64,000 nucleotides of DNA from Terracoccus luteus (GCF_003635045.1 NZ_RBXT01000001.1:1240001-1304000); one strand, 5' to 3'. Shown: positions 50,529 to 60,775, counted from the first letter of the stretch. A program made the numbers and translations. Notes: generated by a model from the sequence alone, not told the origin.

Positions 50529-51605
50529 TCAGCCGACGTCGCGACGCCGGAAGACGAGCAGGGCCGCGACCACCCCGACGACCGCGACGGCGAGCAGGTA
50601 CACCCAGCTGTGGGTGAAGCTGTGCGTCAGAGTCGTGTACTGACAGCTGTTCGGACCGCAGACCTGCGCGTTGTACATTGCGCCGTTCTCGAGGAAGGCG
50701 TCGATGTTGACGCGGAGGAACCACGGCTGCAGCCGTCCCCCGAACATGCCCGGGGCGACGAAGCTCTCGATCACCACGACGTAGGCGAGGACGACGCCGA
50801 CGACGGCGGCCGTGCTGCGCGTGATGAACCCGAGCACTGCACCCCCGAGGCCGCCCAGCGCCACCGCAGCGAGCACCCGGAGCAGCACGAGCGACAGAGG
50901 CTGACCGTCGCCGGGTGGGGCCGGGGGCAGATCAAGGGTCTCCCCGGGCCGGTTGACGGTCGTGACCCCGACCACCCCCAGCACGGTCAACCCGATCCCG
51001 GCGAGGGCGACCGCCGCACCGGCCAGCGTCGCCGCGGCGAGCTTGGTCGATGCCACCCGGAGCCTGCGAGGCTGGAACGTCAGCCAGTTCCCCATGGCAC
51101 CGGTGGTGAGCTCCGCTGCGACGAAGCTCGCCGCAAGCAGGAAGGCGAGGAACCCCAGCACGTAGGCGAGTGCCTGCGCCGTCTTCCTGACCAGCGACTC
51201 TCGGTCCGGCTCGACGACGCCGAAGTCGGCCAGCGTCGCGGTCGTCGAGTCGTCGCACGCGAACTCGATGTTCGGGTCGTTCTGGCGTGCCTGGGCCTCC
51301 TGCGCGCGGCACTCCGCGAGCTGCTGGGCACGCTGGGCCGGCGTCAGCGCCGCTTCCTGGGACTGCATGTCGCGGAGGTAGGCGTTGTAGCTGTCGATCT
51401 GGGCCGCGACGTTCGACGGCTTCGTCTCGCCGTAGATCTGCAGCATGGAGAGCCCGACGAAGGCGACAATGGCGAGCAGGACGACCTTCGTCAGCCGCCG
51501 CCACCACAGCCGCCGCAGCTCGACGCCCACGAGCCCCACCCAGGTCGTGCCGCGCGGGCGCGTCTCGGCCCGCGGGCGGACCTCCGTCGCCACGTCGTCG
51601 CTCAT
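50529..51605 (-). CDS. ABC transporter permease
   Basis: 358 residues. One span near residues 42-58, a 90-residue extracytoplasmic helical region with Cys (LAECRAQEAQARQNDPN), then five more spans, as in ABC-2-type permeases. AELTTGAMGNWLTFQPRR marks the cytoplasmic coupling part. It starts with ATG overlapping the ATPase stop (ATGA). Substrate unknown; lipid, peptide or drug export are typical for the family. Confidence 0.88.
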   Translation of the reverse strand: MSDDVATEVRPRAETRPRGTTWVGLVGVELRRLWWRRLTKVVLLAIVAFVGLSMLQIYGETKPSNVAAQIDSYNAYLRDMQSQEAALTPAQRAQQLAECRAQEAQARQNDPNIEFACDDSTTATLADFGVVEPDRESLVRKTAQALAYVLGFLAFLLAASFVAAELTTGAMGNWLTFQPRRLRVASTKLAAATLAGAAVALAGIGLTVLGVVGVTTVNRPGETLDLPPAPPGDGQPLSLVLLRVLAAVALGGLGGAVLGFITRSTAAVVGVVLAYVVVIESFVAPGMFGGRLQPWFLRVNIDAFLENGAMYNAQVCGPNSCQYTTLTHSFTHSWVYLLAVAVVGVVAALLVFRRRDVG

Positions 51606-52576
51606 GCCGCCCCCTCGACCCGGCCACCCGGCATCCGGCCACCTGCGGCCCGGTCGGCCTCACCGCCGAGACCCTCGCCCGCCGTCAGGGCGAGGAACGC
51701 CGACTCGAGGTCGGCCCGCACCGGCACGAGGGAGCTGACGTAGAGACCGCCGCCGGCGAGCACGCGCGTGACCCGGGAGGGGTCGTCGACGGCGACGACG
51801 AGCTCGTCGCCCTCGGTCTGCACGGCGAGGCCGTCGGCCTCGAGCAGCTGCCGGGCCCGGTCGTGGTCGCGCACGCCGACGCGCACCCGCGGCGTGCCCG
51901 AGCCGCCGAGGATGTCGGCCACCGTGCCCTCCGCGAGCAGCCGACCGTGCCCGATGATCGACACCGTGTCGGCCACCTGCTCGACCTCGGCGAGGATGTG
52001 CGAGCTGACGATCACCGTCTTGCCCTCGGCACCGAGGGAGCGCATCGTGTCGCGCACCTCGCGGATGCCGGCGGGGTCGAGGCCGTTGGTCGGCTCGTCG
52101 AAGACGAGCAGGTCGGGGTCCTTGAGCAGCGTCGCCGCGATGGCGAGCCGTTGCTTCATGCCGAGCGAGAAGCCGGCGTAGCGGTCACCGGCACGGTCGG
52201 ACAGGCGGGTGGCCTCGAGCACCTCGTCGACCCGTCCGGCGGGGACGCCGATGGCCGCCGCGAGCAGGCGCAGGTTCTGGCCGGCCGAGAACGTCGGGAA
52301 GAACTTCGGCGCCTCGACGATGGCGCCGACGCGGTCGATGACCGCCGGCAGCTCACGCGGCACCGCGCGGCCGAACACCTCGATGGTGCCGGAGTCGGGC
52401 CGGGCCAGCCCGAGCAGCATGCGGATCGTCGTCGTCTTGCCCGACCCGTTGGGCCCGAGGAAGCCGTGGACCCCTCCGTGCGGCACGGTGAGGCTGAGCC
52501 CCTCGACGGCGGCCCGTCGCCCGCCGCGACCCAGGTAGGTCTTGCGGAGGTCGACGGTGCGGACGGCGACGTCCAT
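51602..52576 (-). CDS. ABC transporter ATP-binding protein
   Basis: 324 residues. Walker A GPNGSGKTTT at about 42, signature FSLGMKQRLAIAATLL, Walker B LLVFDEPTNGLDPAGI, and switch His in SSHI. The C-terminal 100 residues are an accessory domain common in DrrA/CcmA-like exporters. ATG 52576 has AGGGG 6 nt upstream. It forms a two-gene exporter with the following permease and interrupts the common lipB-lipA neighbourhood. Confidence 0.92.
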   Translation of the reverse strand: MDVAVRTVDLRKTYLGRGGRRAAVEGLSLTVPHGGVHGFLGPNGSGKTTTIRMLLGLARPDSGTIEVFGRAVPRELPAVIDRVGAIVEAPKFFPTFSAGQNLRLLAAAIGVPAGRVDEVLEATRLSDRAGDRYAGFSLGMKQRLAIAATLLKDPDLLVFDEPTNGLDPAGIREVRDTMRSLGAEGKTVIVSSHILAEVEQVADTVSIIGHGRLLAEGTVADILGGSGTPRVRVGVRDHDRARQLLEADGLAVQTEGDELVVAVDDPSRVTRVLAGGGLYVSSLVPVRADLESAFLALTAGEGLGGEADRAAGGRMPGGRVEGAA

Positions 52577-52675
52577 GAGAGCCCCTGACGCTCGGCGGTG
52601 GCCCGTCGCCACGCAGGTCGACACGGGGTCGACGCGGGGTGGCGGGTCGGTCGGTGGCGTCACCCTAGGGCGCGC

Positions 52676-53344
52676 TCAGCCCGTGGGCACCTCGGCGCGC
52701 CGGTTGGGCCGCAGCGTCGGCAGGATGTCGGCGAGGTGCTTCTCGACATGGGGGAGCACCTCGGTGACCGGCACGTCGCGGCCGAGCTCGAACGAGAGCG
52801 AGGTGACCCCCGCGCCGACGATGCCGCAGGGGATGATGACCTCGCCCCACGACAGGTCCGGGTCGCAGTTGAGGGCGAAGCCGTGCATCGCGACCTGACG
52901 GCTCACCCGGATGCCGATGGCGCCGATCTTGCGCCTCGGCCCGCGGTCGTCGGCCGCGACCCACGTGCCGCTCTCGCCCGCGACCCGGCCGGCCTCGACG
53001 CCGAAGTCGGCGCAGACCCGGATCATCATCTCCTCGAGGTGGCGCACGTAGCCGACGACGTCGATCGGGGCGGGCAGCCGCACGATGGGGTAGCCGGTGA
53101 TCTGGCCGGGACCGTGCCACGTGATCTTGCCGCCGCGGTCGACGTCGATGACGGGGGTGCCGTCGTTCGGGCGCTCCTGCGGCTCGGTGCGCTTGCCCGC
53201 CGTGTAGACCGGCGCGTGCTCGAGCAGGTAGACGGTGTCGGGCTGCTCGCCCGAGACGACCTTGGCGTGCGTGTCGCGCTGCACCTGCCAGGCCTGCTCG
53301 TAGTCGACGTAGTCGGGGGCGAGACCGAGGTGCACGAAACGCAT
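52676..53344 (-). CDS. lipB: Octanoyl-[ACP]-protein octanoyltransferase
   Basis: Moves octanoate from acyl carrier protein to lipoyl domains, first step of lipoate synthesis. 222 residues. Motifs: [28 protein letters not shown], the catalytic Lys in KIGAIGIR and catalytic Cys in [22 protein letters not shown] 53344 has TACCCT 6 nt upstream and no SD, so it is probably leaderless. Works with lipA on DlaT. Confidence 0.96.
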   Translation of the reverse strand: MRFVHLGLAPDYVDYEQAWQVQRDTHAKVVSGEQPDTVYLLEHAPVYTAGKRTEPQERPNDGTPVIDVDRGGKITWHGPGQITGYPIVRLPAPIDVVGYVRHLEEMMIRVCADFGVEAGRVAGESGTWVAADDRGPRRKIGAIGIRVSRQVAMHGFALNCDPDLSWGEVIIPCGIVGAGVTSLSFELGRDVPVTEVLPHVEKHLADILPTLRPNRRAEVPTG

Positions 53345-53350
53345 GCGGTC

Positions 53351-53356
53351 AGGGTA
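53351..53356 (-). promoter_or_regulatory. -10 box of lipB
   Basis: TACCCT on the minus strand followed by six bases and the ATG; leaderless arrangement. Confidence 0.6.
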
Positions 53357-53395
53357 CGCCGGGCCACGCGGCATCCGGTCGGCCCGGCGACGTGG

Positions 53396-53401
53396 TTGGC
53401 T
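53396..53401 (+). promoter_or_regulatory. Candidate -10 region of the Gfo/Idh/MocA gene
   Basis: TTGGCT six bases before ATG 53408, inside the 12-mer GTGGTTGGCTGG that also precedes the RDD gene at the same distance. Confidence 0.4.
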
Positions 53402-53407
53402 GGCCGG

Positions 53408-54475
53408 ATGCCGGTCAGCCCCGTGAGCACGTCCCGTCCCCTCCGCGTCGGCCTCGTCGGCTACGGCTCGGCCGGCCGCGGCATCCACGCCGCCCTGCTC
53501 GTGCGCGCCGGGCTGCACGTGGCGGTAGTGGCGACCGCGAACCCCGAGCGGGTGGCCCAGGTCGGTGACGAGCACCCCGACGCGCAGGTGGTGCCCGACC
53601 TCGAGGCCCTGCTCGGGGTCGACGGCCTCGACCTCGTCGTGCTTGCGTCGCCGAGCGGCGCGCACGCGGGGCAGGCCGAGCGGGTGGTGGAGGCCGGGCT
53701 GCCGCTCGTCGTCGACAAGCCGCTCGCGACCGACGCGTCGGCGGCGCTCGAGGTGGTCGACGCCGCCCGCCGGGCCGGCGTGCCGCTGACGGTGTTCATG
53801 AACCGGCGCTTCGACCCCGAGCACGCCGCGCTCGTGCGGGTGCGCGACGAGGGCCTGGTCGGCGAGATCTGGAGGGCGGAGCACCGCTGGGACCGCTGGC
53901 GTCCGGTACCGAAGCAGCGGTGGCGCGAACAGGTGCCGGCGACCGAGGGCGGCGGGCTGCTGCTCGACCTGCAGAGCCACCTCGTCGACCAGGCGGTCGT
54001 GCTGCACGGCCGGGTGCTCACCGTCTACGCCGAGCTCGAGGTGCGCACGACCGTCGCGGAGGACGACACCTTCCTCGCCTGCCGGCACGAGTCGGGCGTC
54101 GTCACCCACCTCATGGCCAGTGCTGTCAACGGGGCGCCGGGGCCGCGCTCGCGGGTGGCGGGGTCGGCGGGCGCCTTCGTCATCGGTCGCCAGCACGACG
54201 ACGTGGGGTCGTTCCGCGAGTTCGAGAACGAGGGCGAGCACGTCGGCTGGGTCGTGCGCGGCGACGATCGGCAACCGGGCCCGGTCGTCACTGGCGCCGA
54301 CCAGGCCGACTACTACCGTGCCGTGGCCGCCGCGCTGTCCTCCGACGACCCTCAGGGCCGGATGCCGGTCGACCCCCGCGACGCCGTGCACGTCATGGCC
54401 GTGATCGACGCCGCCCGCACGAGCGCGCGGGCCGGGCGCGTCGTCGACGTCATGACGCCGGGCGAGGCGCCCTGA
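53408..54475 (+). CDS. Gfo/Idh/MocA family oxidoreductase
   Basis: 355 residues. NAD(P)-binding motif [15 protein letters not shown] near residue 14; [10 protein letters not shown] is the family EKP-type motif with Asp in place of Glu, and [10 protein letters not shown] follows. [16 protein letters not shown] carries the usual Asp/His of the active site. The substrate is likely a sugar or cyclitol, not identifiable. ATG 53408 and GTG 53423 are both possible starts. Divergent from lipB. Confidence 0.88.
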   Translation: MPVSPVSTSRPLRVGLVGYGSAGRGIHAALLVRAGLHVAVVATANPERVAQVGDEHPDAQVVPDLEALLGVDGLDLVVLASPSGAHAGQAERVVEAGLPLVVDKPLATDASAALEVVDAARRAGVPLTVFMNRRFDPEHAALVRVRDEGLVGEIWRAEHRWDRWRPVPKQRWREQVPATEGGGLLLDLQSHLVDQAVVLHGRVLTVYAELEVRTTVAEDDTFLACRHESGVVTHLMASAVNGAPGPRSRVAGSAGAFVIGRQHDDVGSFREFENEGEHVGWVVRGDDRQPGPVVTGADQADYYRAVAAALSSDDPQGRMPVDPRDAVHVMAVIDAARTSARAGRVVDVMTPGEAP

Positions 54476-54596
54476 GGCCGGTCACCTCGGTTCGTCGGTG
54501 ACTTGCCGCCAGGTGCCGCGACGGCCGACGCCTCGTCGTCGGCGGGCCTGTGGATGACGCCGGCGGCGGCTCGCAGCGTTCTGTGACGATCGGTGG

Positions 54597-56249
54597 GTGA
54601 CCACCGCACCCCACGAGACGCCGACGCGACCGGCCCGGCCGAGGCCGCCGCACGTGCCCGGCCACCGGCTGCTGCATGTCGTCGGCACGGGGGCGAGCAG
54701 CACCGTCTGGGCGGGGGAGGACGCCGCCGGCCACCCGGTCGCGGTCAAGGTGCCCCACGACGTCCCGGCGGTGGCACCCGACGAGGCGCTCGAGCGGCAC
54801 GTGCTCATGGCGGTGCGGCACGACCACCTCGTGCGCCTGCGTGACGTCGTCGTCCTCGCCGACGGGCGGGTGGCGCTCGTCTTCGACCTGCACCGGGGGG
54901 CCCGCCTCGACTCCCTCGTCGGCCGTCGCGGTCACCTGCGCCCGGGGGAGGTCGTCACGGTGCTCACCCCCGTCGCGCAGGCGGTGGACGCGCTGCACGC
55001 GGCCGGCGGGGTGCACGGTGACGTGTCCGCCCCGAACGTCATGGTGGGTCCGACCGGCCGGCCCACCCTGCTCGACCTGGGCGCGGCCCGCCTCGTCGGT
55101 GGCGGCCCGGGCGAGATCGTCGGCACGCCGGGGTTCACCGCCCCCGAGGTGCGTCGCGGTGAGGCGCCCGGGCCCCGCAGCGACGTCTACTCGCTCGGGG
55201 CGATCGCCTGGTTCTGCGTCACCGGCAACGGCGCCCCCGACCCGGTGGGCCGCCTCGACCCAGCTGTCGTCGAAAGCCACGTCGGGCCCGAGCTCGCCGG
55301 TCTCGTCGCCGCCTGCATCGACCCCGACCCGACGCGACGCCCGTCGGCGGCCGAGCTCGCGCGGCTCGTGTTCGACTGCGCCGCGGCCGAACCCGTGGAG
55401 GTGGTACTCGGCGACGACGACGACGCGTCGGCGCTGACCCACCGCATCCGGGCCCACGCCGCGCAGGACCCGCCGCCGGCGCCCGCCGGCCCGCGGCGGG
55501 GACGGCTCGGCCGCCTCGGCTCTGCTTTCGGCTCGGCCCCCGGGCGTCTGGGGTCGGCCGTCGGTCGGCGGGTGCTCGGGCGCACGGGTCGGTCGCGCTT
55601 TCACGGGCGGCCCCTTGTCGCGCGCGTCGCCCTCGTCGCTGCGGCGGTGGTGCTGCTCCTGGCCGTCGGCGTCGGGCTCCAGCGGGTGCTCACGGCCGAC
55701 GCGCGCCCCACCGGGGCGACGGAAGGGGAGGCCCGCCCGTCTCCACCTCCGAGCCGGGCGCCCGGAGGTGCGACCAGCCCGTCGACCGGCCCCGACGCGA
55801 CGGCGCCGCAGGCGGGCACGAGGTCCGGTGACGCCCTGCTCACGGACGCCACCGGACCGGTGCGCGACCCTGCCGCCGTCGTGCTCGCGCTGTCGACCCG
55901 ACGGGCTCGGGCGCTGACCGCGCGTGACCCGAACCGGCTCGCGACCGCGAGCCGTCCCCGCTCACCGGCGTGGGAGGCGGACGCCGCCGTCGTCGAGCGC
56001 CTGCGCTCCACCCGGGTGAGGTGGTCGGGCCTCGTGCCCGAGGTGCAGTCGGCCCGCGTCGTCGGACGAGCGGACCCCGACCGGGTCGTCGTGCGGGCCC
56101 GGGTGTCCTTCCCCGCCTACCTCGAGATCGACCGCGCGGGTGTGTCGAGACTGCGCCCGGCCGACCCCGGGACACCGCTCGACCTCGTCCTGCTGCGCCA
56201 GCCCGAGGGCTGGCGGGTGGAGGCCGTCAGCCCGCCGTCAGCCAGCTGA
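54597..56249 (+). CDS. Membrane-anchored Ser/Thr protein kinase-like protein
   Basis: 550 residues. The kinase domain (about 20-270) has the Gly-loop VGTGASSTVW, ATP-binding Lys51 in VAVKV, catalytic loop HGDVSAPNVMV (HRD replaced by HGD, Asp and Asn kept), DLG in place of DFG, and GTPGFTAPEV. A basic linker is followed by one span (ALVAAAVVLLLAVGVGL, near 345), a Pro/Thr/Gly-rich stalk and a 130-residue extracellular domain (RDPAAVVLALSTRRARALTARD onward). It resembles the PknB class but without PASTA repeats. Probably active, less certain because of the HGD and DLG changes. Confidence 0.85.
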   Translation: MTTAPHETPTRPARPRPPHVPGHRLLHVVGTGASSTVWAGEDAAGHPVAVKVPHDVPAVAPDEALERHVLMAVRHDHLVRLRDVVVLADGRVALVFDLHRGARLDSLVGRRGHLRPGEVVTVLTPVAQAVDALHAAGGVHGDVSAPNVMVGPTGRPTLLDLGAARLVGGGPGEIVGTPGFTAPEVRRGEAPGPRSDVYSLGAIAWFCVTGNGAPDPVGRLDPAVVESHVGPELAGLVAACIDPDPTRRPSAAELARLVFDCAAAEPVEVVLGDDDDASALTHRIRAHAAQDPPPAPAGPRRGRLGRLGSAFGSAPGRLGSAVGRRVLGRTGRSRFHGRPLVARVALVAAAVVLLLAVGVGLQRVLTADARPTGATEGEARPSPPPSRAPGGATSPSTGPDATAPQAGTRSGDALLTDATGPVRDPAAVVLALSTRRARALTARDPNRLATASRPRSPAWEADAAVVERLRSTRVRWSGLVPEVQSARVVGRADPDRVVVRARVSFPAYLEIDRAGVSRLRPADPGTPLDLVLLRQPEGWRVEAVSPPSAS

Positions 56250-57135
56250 CCGCGTCGGTGACTCTCTCGTGCTCGAAGACGAAGCCGGAGTCGCGCAGCA
56301 CGTCGGGCATGACCCGCTGGCTGGCGAGGATCGAGTCGGCGAACTCGCCGACGACGACGCGCAGTGCGAGGCGGGGCGCGGGGACGAAGGCGGGGCGCGA
56401 GACGGCGCGGCCGAGCACCTTCGCCATCTCCTTCTGGCGCACGGGTGCCGGCCCGGTGAGGTTGACCGGGCCCGTCACGTCGGGCTGGTCGACGAGGTGC
56501 ACGATGGCCCGCACCTCGTCGGGGAGGGTGATCCACGGCATCCACTGCTCGCCCGACGAGAGGGGACCGCCGAGCCCGAGGCGGGCCAGCAGGAGCAGCG
56601 GCTTGAAGGCGCCGCCGCCGCGGGCCATGACCAGGCCGGTGCGCACGTAGGCCACGTCAAGGCCGGCGGCTGCGGCCGGCGCGGTCGCCGCCTCCCAGCG
56701 GGTGGTGAGGCCGGCGAGGAAGTCGTCACCGGCGGGGCTGCGCTCGGTGAGCACCTCGTCGCCACGGTCCCCGTAGAAGCCGACGGCGGAGGCGTTGACG
56801 AGGCGCACCCGGTTGCCGGTGCGTTCGAGGTGGTCGGTGAGGGCCCGCACCACGGTGCCGGTGGCGTCGATACGCGAGGTCTCGACGGCACGCTTGTACT
56901 CGTCGTCCCACCGCTTGTCGCCGATGCCGACACCGGCGAGGTTGACGACCGCGTCGACCCCGTCGAGGGCGGCCGGGGCCAGCGAGCCCGACGCCGGGTC
57001 CCACTGCACCTCGTCGGCCGCCTCGGTGGGCCGGCGCACGAGGCGCACCACGCTGTCACCGCGGCTGACGAGGTGACGACAGAGCGCGCCGCCGATCAAC
57101 CCGGTCGATCCGGTCACGGCGACGCGCTTGCCCAT
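56227..57135 (-). CDS. TIGR01777 family NAD-dependent epimerase-like protein
   Basis: 302 residues. Nucleotide motif GSTGLIGGALCRHL near residue 8, NLAGVGIGDKRW, NASAVGFYGDRGDE and PWITLPDEVRAIVHLVD are the SulA/YfcH-like TIGR01777 pattern; the C-terminal DUF1731-type tail ends LRDSGFVFEH. The biochemical role is unknown. I recall the same position beside dlaT in M. tuberculosis (Rv2216). The 3' end overlaps the kinase gene by 23 bases. Confidence 0.92.
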   Translation of the reverse strand: MGKRVAVTGSTGLIGGALCRHLVSRGDSVVRLVRRPTEAADEVQWDPASGSLAPAALDGVDAVVNLAGVGIGDKRWDDEYKRAVETSRIDATGTVVRALTDHLERTGNRVRLVNASAVGFYGDRGDEVLTERSPAGDDFLAGLTTRWEAATAPAAAAGLDVAYVRTGLVMARGGGAFKPLLLLARLGLGGPLSSGEQWMPWITLPDEVRAIVHLVDQPDVTGPVNLTGPAPVRQKEMAKVLGRAVSRPAFVPAPRLALRVVVGEFADSILASQRVMPDVLRDSGFVFEHERVTDAVSWLTAG

Positions 57136-57229
57136 GAGTCCTACCTGTTCTCGTTCGGGGGAGCCGAGTGGCCCGGGCGGGCCACCGGAGAGTCTGACGA
57201 CCTCTTACCCGCTGGCCCCGCCCCGGTGC

Positions 57230-59212
57230 TCAGAGACCGAGCGAGGCCTCGAAGCGGCCCTCCTCGAGGCGGGCCTTCATCGTCCCGAGGAAGCGGGCGG
57301 CATCCGCCCCGTCGACGATGCGGTGGTCGTACGACAGCGCGAGGTACATCATCGAGCGCACGGCGATCGTCTCGCCGCCGTCGGCGTCGGCCACGACGAC
57401 CGGACGCTTGACGATGGCTCCGGTGCCGAGGATGGCCACCTGCGGCTGGTTGATGATCGGCGTGTCGAACAGGGCGCCGCGGCTGCCGGTGTTCGTGATG
57501 GTGAAGGTGCCACCCGCGAGGTCGTCGGGGGTGATCTTGTTGCTGCGCGTGCGCGCCGCCACGTCGGCGATGGCGCGGGCCAGCCCGGCGATGTTGAGGT
57601 CACCGGCGTTCTTGACCACGGGGACGATGAGCCCCTTCTCGGTGTCGACCGCGATCGAGAGGTTCTCCGAGCCGTGGTAGACGATCTCCTCGCCGTCGAC
57701 GCTCGCGTTGACGTTGGGGTGCGCCTTGAGGGCCTCCGTCGCGGCGAGCGCGAGGAAGGGCAGGAAGCTGAGCTTGACGCCCTCACGCGACTCGAAGTCC
57801 GACTTCGCGCGGGCGCGGAGGCGGGCCACCTTGGTGAGGTCGACCTCGACGACGGTCGTCAGCTGCGCCGACACCTGGAGCGACTCGACCATGCGCTGGG
57901 CGATGACCTTGCGCAGGCGCGTCATCTTCTCGCGGGTGCCGCGCTTCGGCGACTCCGCCGCGGCCGGGGCACCGCCACCCGACGAGGCGGGGGACGACGG
58001 CGCGGCCGGCGACGACGGTGCGGGAGCGGACGCGGTCGGCTGCGTGGGCTGGGCCGGCTCCGGCGCGGACGCCTTCTTGGCCGCCTCGGCGGCGTCGAGG
58101 ACGTCCTGCTTGCGGATGCGGCCGCCGACGCCCGTGCCCGTCACGGACGAGAGCTCGATGCCGTGCTGCGTCGCCAGCTTGCGCACGAGGGGCGTGACGT
58201 AGGCCGCCGAGTCGTTGCTCGACGCCGTCGAGGACGAGGTGGCGGAGCCGCTCGTCGTCGCCGACGAGTCGTCCGAGCTCGAGCCCTGCGGCTGGGCCGG
58301 GGGCTTGCCGGCCCCCTCGGCGTCGGCCTGTGACTGACCGGTGGCGGCGTCGGTCGCCTCCTCGGGCTTCGCCTGGGCCGGCGCGTCGGTGCCGGCGGAG
58401 GCCTGGGCGGCCGCCGGCGTCGAGGCCTGCTCCTGCTGCTGCGGGGCGGGGGCGCTCTGCGCAGGCTCCGGGGCCTCGGGCGACTGCTGCGCGGGGACGT
58501 GCTCGTCGGGCGTGTTGCCGGCCGGCTCGACGTCGCCCTGGCTGCCGCCGATGACGGCGAGCTCGCCGCCGACGGGGACGGTCTCGTCCTCCTGGGCCAG
58601 GATCTTGGTCAGCGTGCCCGCGACCGGTGAGGGGATCTCGGTGTCGACCTTGTCGGTCGAGACCTCGAGCAGCGGCTCGTCGACCTCGACGTCGTCGCCC
58701 TCGCTCTTGAGCCACCGCGTGACGGTGCCCTCCGTGACGCTCTCGCCGAGGGCAGGCATCGTGACCGTCTCGCCGGTGTCGGCACCGCCGGAGGCCGGCT
58801 TCGGGCCGGGGCTCGCCTGCTCGGTCTCGGGCTCGCTCGTGCCCACCTCGGGCTCGGCCTCGGTGCTGGGCGCCTCGGCGGGGGTGTCGTCCTTGGGCTC
58901 GTCCTGCGCGTCCTGCGAGGCCGACCCACCGGCATCCTGCCCGGCGTCGTCGGACCCGCTGCCCGACGGGGCGGCACCGTCGCCGATGACGGCGAGGTCG
59001 GCGCCCACGGGCACGGTGTCGTCCTCCTGGGCGAGGATCTCCTGAAGGGTGCCCGCCACGGGGGACGGGATCTCGGTGTCGACCTTGTCCGTCGAGACCT
59101 CGAGCAGCGGCTCGTCGACCTCCACCTGGTCACCGACGTTCTTCAGCCAGCGGGTGACGGTCCCCTCGGTGACTGACTCACCCAGGGCCGGCATGGTCAC
59201 GCGTTCTGACAT
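57230..59212 (-). CDS. dlaT: Dihydrolipoamide acyltransferase (E2) with two lipoyl domains
   Basis: Core of the 2-oxo acid dehydrogenase complex; with AceE and Lpd it makes acetyl-CoA. 660 residues. Lipoyl domain 1 has Lys43 and domain 2 Lys188, both in [14 protein letters not shown]; they are near-identical and linked by acidic Ala/Pro-rich segments. A peripheral-subunit-binding domain follows ([24 protein letters not shown], in two parts, about 330-375). The acyltransferase domain ends with the active-site [17 protein letters not shown] 59212 has AGGAGAG about 8 nt upstream. It lies 31 nt after lpdA in one operon. In actinobacteria this E2 serves pyruvate dehydrogenase and may also support oxoglutarate dehydrogenase. 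Confidence 0.94.
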   Translation of the reverse strand: MSERVTMPALGESVTEGTVTRWLKNVGDQVEVDEPLLEVSTDKVDTEIPSPVAGTLQEILAQEDDTVPVGADLAVIGDGAAPSGSGSDDAGQDAGGSASQDAQDEPKDDTPAEAPSTEAEPEVGTSEPETEQASPGPKPASGGADTGETVTMPALGESVTEGTVTRWLKSEGDDVEVDEPLLEVSTDKVDTEIPSPVAGTLTKILAQEDETVPVGGELAVIGGSQGDVEPAGNTPDEHVPAQQSPEAPEPAQSAPAPQQQEQASTPAAAQASAGTDAPAQAKPEEATDAATGQSQADAEGAGKPPAQPQGSSSDDSSATTSGSATSSSTASSNDSAAYVTPLVRKLATQHGIELSSVTGTGVGGRIRKQDVLDAAEAAKKASAPEPAQPTQPTASAPAPSSPAAPSSPASSGGGAPAAAESPKRGTREKMTRLRKVIAQRMVESLQVSAQLTTVVEVDLTKVARLRARAKSDFESREGVKLSFLPFLALAATEALKAHPNVNASVDGEEIVYHGSENLSIAVDTEKGLIVPVVKNAGDLNIAGLARAIADVAARTRSNKITPDDLAGGTFTITNTGSRGALFDTPIINQPQVAILGTGAIVKRPVVVADADGGETIAVRSMMYLALSYDHRIVDGADAARFLGTMKARLEEGRFEASLGL

Positions 59213-59243
59213 GACGTGTTCTCTCCTCTTCCCAGTTTCTGGC

Positions 59244-60623
59244 TCAAGCGTGTGCGTGGAGGGGCTTGCCGGCCAGGGCCAGGTGCGCCTCTCCGAGTGA
59301 CTCGTTCTGCGTGGGGTGCGCGTGCACGAGGGCGGCGACGTCCTCGGGGAAGGCCTCCCAGTTGACGATGAGCTGGCCCTCGCCGATCTGCTCACCCATG
59401 CGCGCCCCGACCATGTGCACCCCGACGACGGGGCCGTCTGCGACGCGGACGACCTTGACGAAGCCCTGCGTGCCGAGGATCTGTGACTTGCCGTTGCCGC
59501 CGAGGTTGTACTCGTACGTCTGCACGTCGCCGTGCACCTCGCGCGCCTGCGCCTCGGTGAGGCCGACGCTGGCCACCTCCGGGTCGCAGTACGTCACCCG
59601 CGGGATGCCGGTCTCGTCGATCGGGGTCGGCTCGAGGCCCGCGATCTGCTCGGCCACGAAGATGCCCTGCGCGAAGCCGCGGTGGGCCAGCTGCAGCCCG
59701 GGCACGATGTCGCCGACGGCGTAGACCCCGGGGACGCCCGTGCGCAGCCGCTCGTCGGTCGGCACGAAGCCCCGGTCGAGCGGGACGCCCGCCTCCTCGT
59801 AGCCGAGCCCGGCGGTGACCGGTCCTCGGCCGACGGCGACGAGCAGCAGCTCGGCCTCGAGGGTGTCGCCCGACTCGAGCGTCACGGTGACGGTGTCGGC
59901 GTCCTGGGTCGCCGAGGCGAAGCGGGCTCCGGTGCGCACGGTGATCTTCCGCTTGCGGAAGGCACGCTCGAGCTGCTTCGACAGCGCCTCGTCCTCGGCG
60001 GCCACGAGCCGGGGCAGGGCCTCGACGACGGTGACCGCGGAGCCGAAGCTCGCGAAGACGGAGGCGAACTCGACGCCGATGACGCCGCCGCCGAGTACGA
60101 CGACCCGGTCGGGCACGTGGTCGATGGCGAGCGCCTGCTCGCTCGTCATGATGCGCCCGCCGATGTCGAGCCCGGGGAGGCTGCGCGGCTGGCTGCCGGT
60201 GGCGAGGACGACGTTGCGGGCGGTGAGGCGGCGGTCGCCGACGACGACGGCGCCGGGCCCGTCGAGGCGCCCCTCACCCTCGACGTAGTCGATCTTCGCG
60301 GCCTTCACCAGGCCCTGCAGCCCCTTGTAGAGGCGGGCGACGACGCCGTCCTTGTAGGCGTTCACGCGGGGCATGTCGACGCCCTCGAGCGTGCTGCGCA
60401 CCCCGAACTGCTCGCCGTGGCGGGCGACGTCGGCGACCTCGGCCGCGTGCAGCAGGGCCTTCGTCGGGATGCAGCCGACGTGCAGGCAGGTGCCGCCGAG
60501 GCGGCCCTTCTCGACCAGCGCGACCTTCAGCCCGAGCTCGGCCGCCCGCAACGCGCAGGCGTACCCGCCGGACCCGCCACCGAGGATGACGACGTCGAGA
60601 TCGTCTGCGGCATCGGCCGACAT
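59244..60623 (-). CDS. lpdA: Dihydrolipoyl dehydrogenase (E3)
   Basis: FAD enzyme that reoxidises the lipoyl groups and reduces NAD+. 459 residues. FAD motif [16 protein letters not shown] near residue 12, redox Cys46/Cys51 in [16 protein letters not shown] motif [16 protein letters not shown], second FAD contact VYAVGDI, and the catalytic His/Glu pair HAHPTQNE near the C-terminus. Precedes dlaT in one operon. A 9-bp hairpin lies in its divergent upstream region. Confidence 0.96.
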   Translation of the reverse strand: MSADAADDLDVVILGGGSGGYACALRAAELGLKVALVEKGRLGGTCLHVGCIPTKALLHAAEVADVARHGEQFGVRSTLEGVDMPRVNAYKDGVVARLYKGLQGLVKAAKIDYVEGEGRLDGPGAVVVGDRRLTARNVVLATGSQPRSLPGLDIGGRIMTSEQALAIDHVPDRVVVLGGGVIGVEFASVFASFGSAVTVVEALPRLVAAEDEALSKQLERAFRKRKITVRTGARFASATQDADTVTVTLESGDTLEAELLLVAVGRGPVTAGLGYEEAGVPLDRGFVPTDERLRTGVPGVYAVGDIVPGLQLAHRGFAQGIFVAEQIAGLEPTPIDETGIPRVTYCDPEVASVGLTEAQAREVHGDVQTYEYNLGGNGKSQILGTQGFVKVVRVADGPVVGVHMVGARMGEQIGEGQLIVNWEAFPEDVAALVHAHPTQNESLGEAHLALAGKPLHAHA

Positions 60624-60704
60624 GTGATGGGGCTCCTTCAGGCGGTGCGAGGGGGTGGGCTCACGGCAAGGAGCATCTTGTCATTGATCGTCGTGGCGGG
60701 TACA

Positions 60705-60743
60705 GGCAGGTCGTCGCACGGGCCGGTGGGCCTGCGACCTGCC
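60705..60743. promoter_or_regulatory. Inverted repeat in the lpdA upstream region
   Basis: GGCAGGTCG (60705-60713) and CGACCTGCC (60735-60743) form a perfect 9-bp stem with a 21-nt loop, between divergent lpdA and a small-protein gene. Operator or RNA structure; not resolvable by eye. Confidence 0.4.
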
Positions 60744-60775
60744 GGGAGTGAGGCGGTTCCCATGGTCGCGCCACG

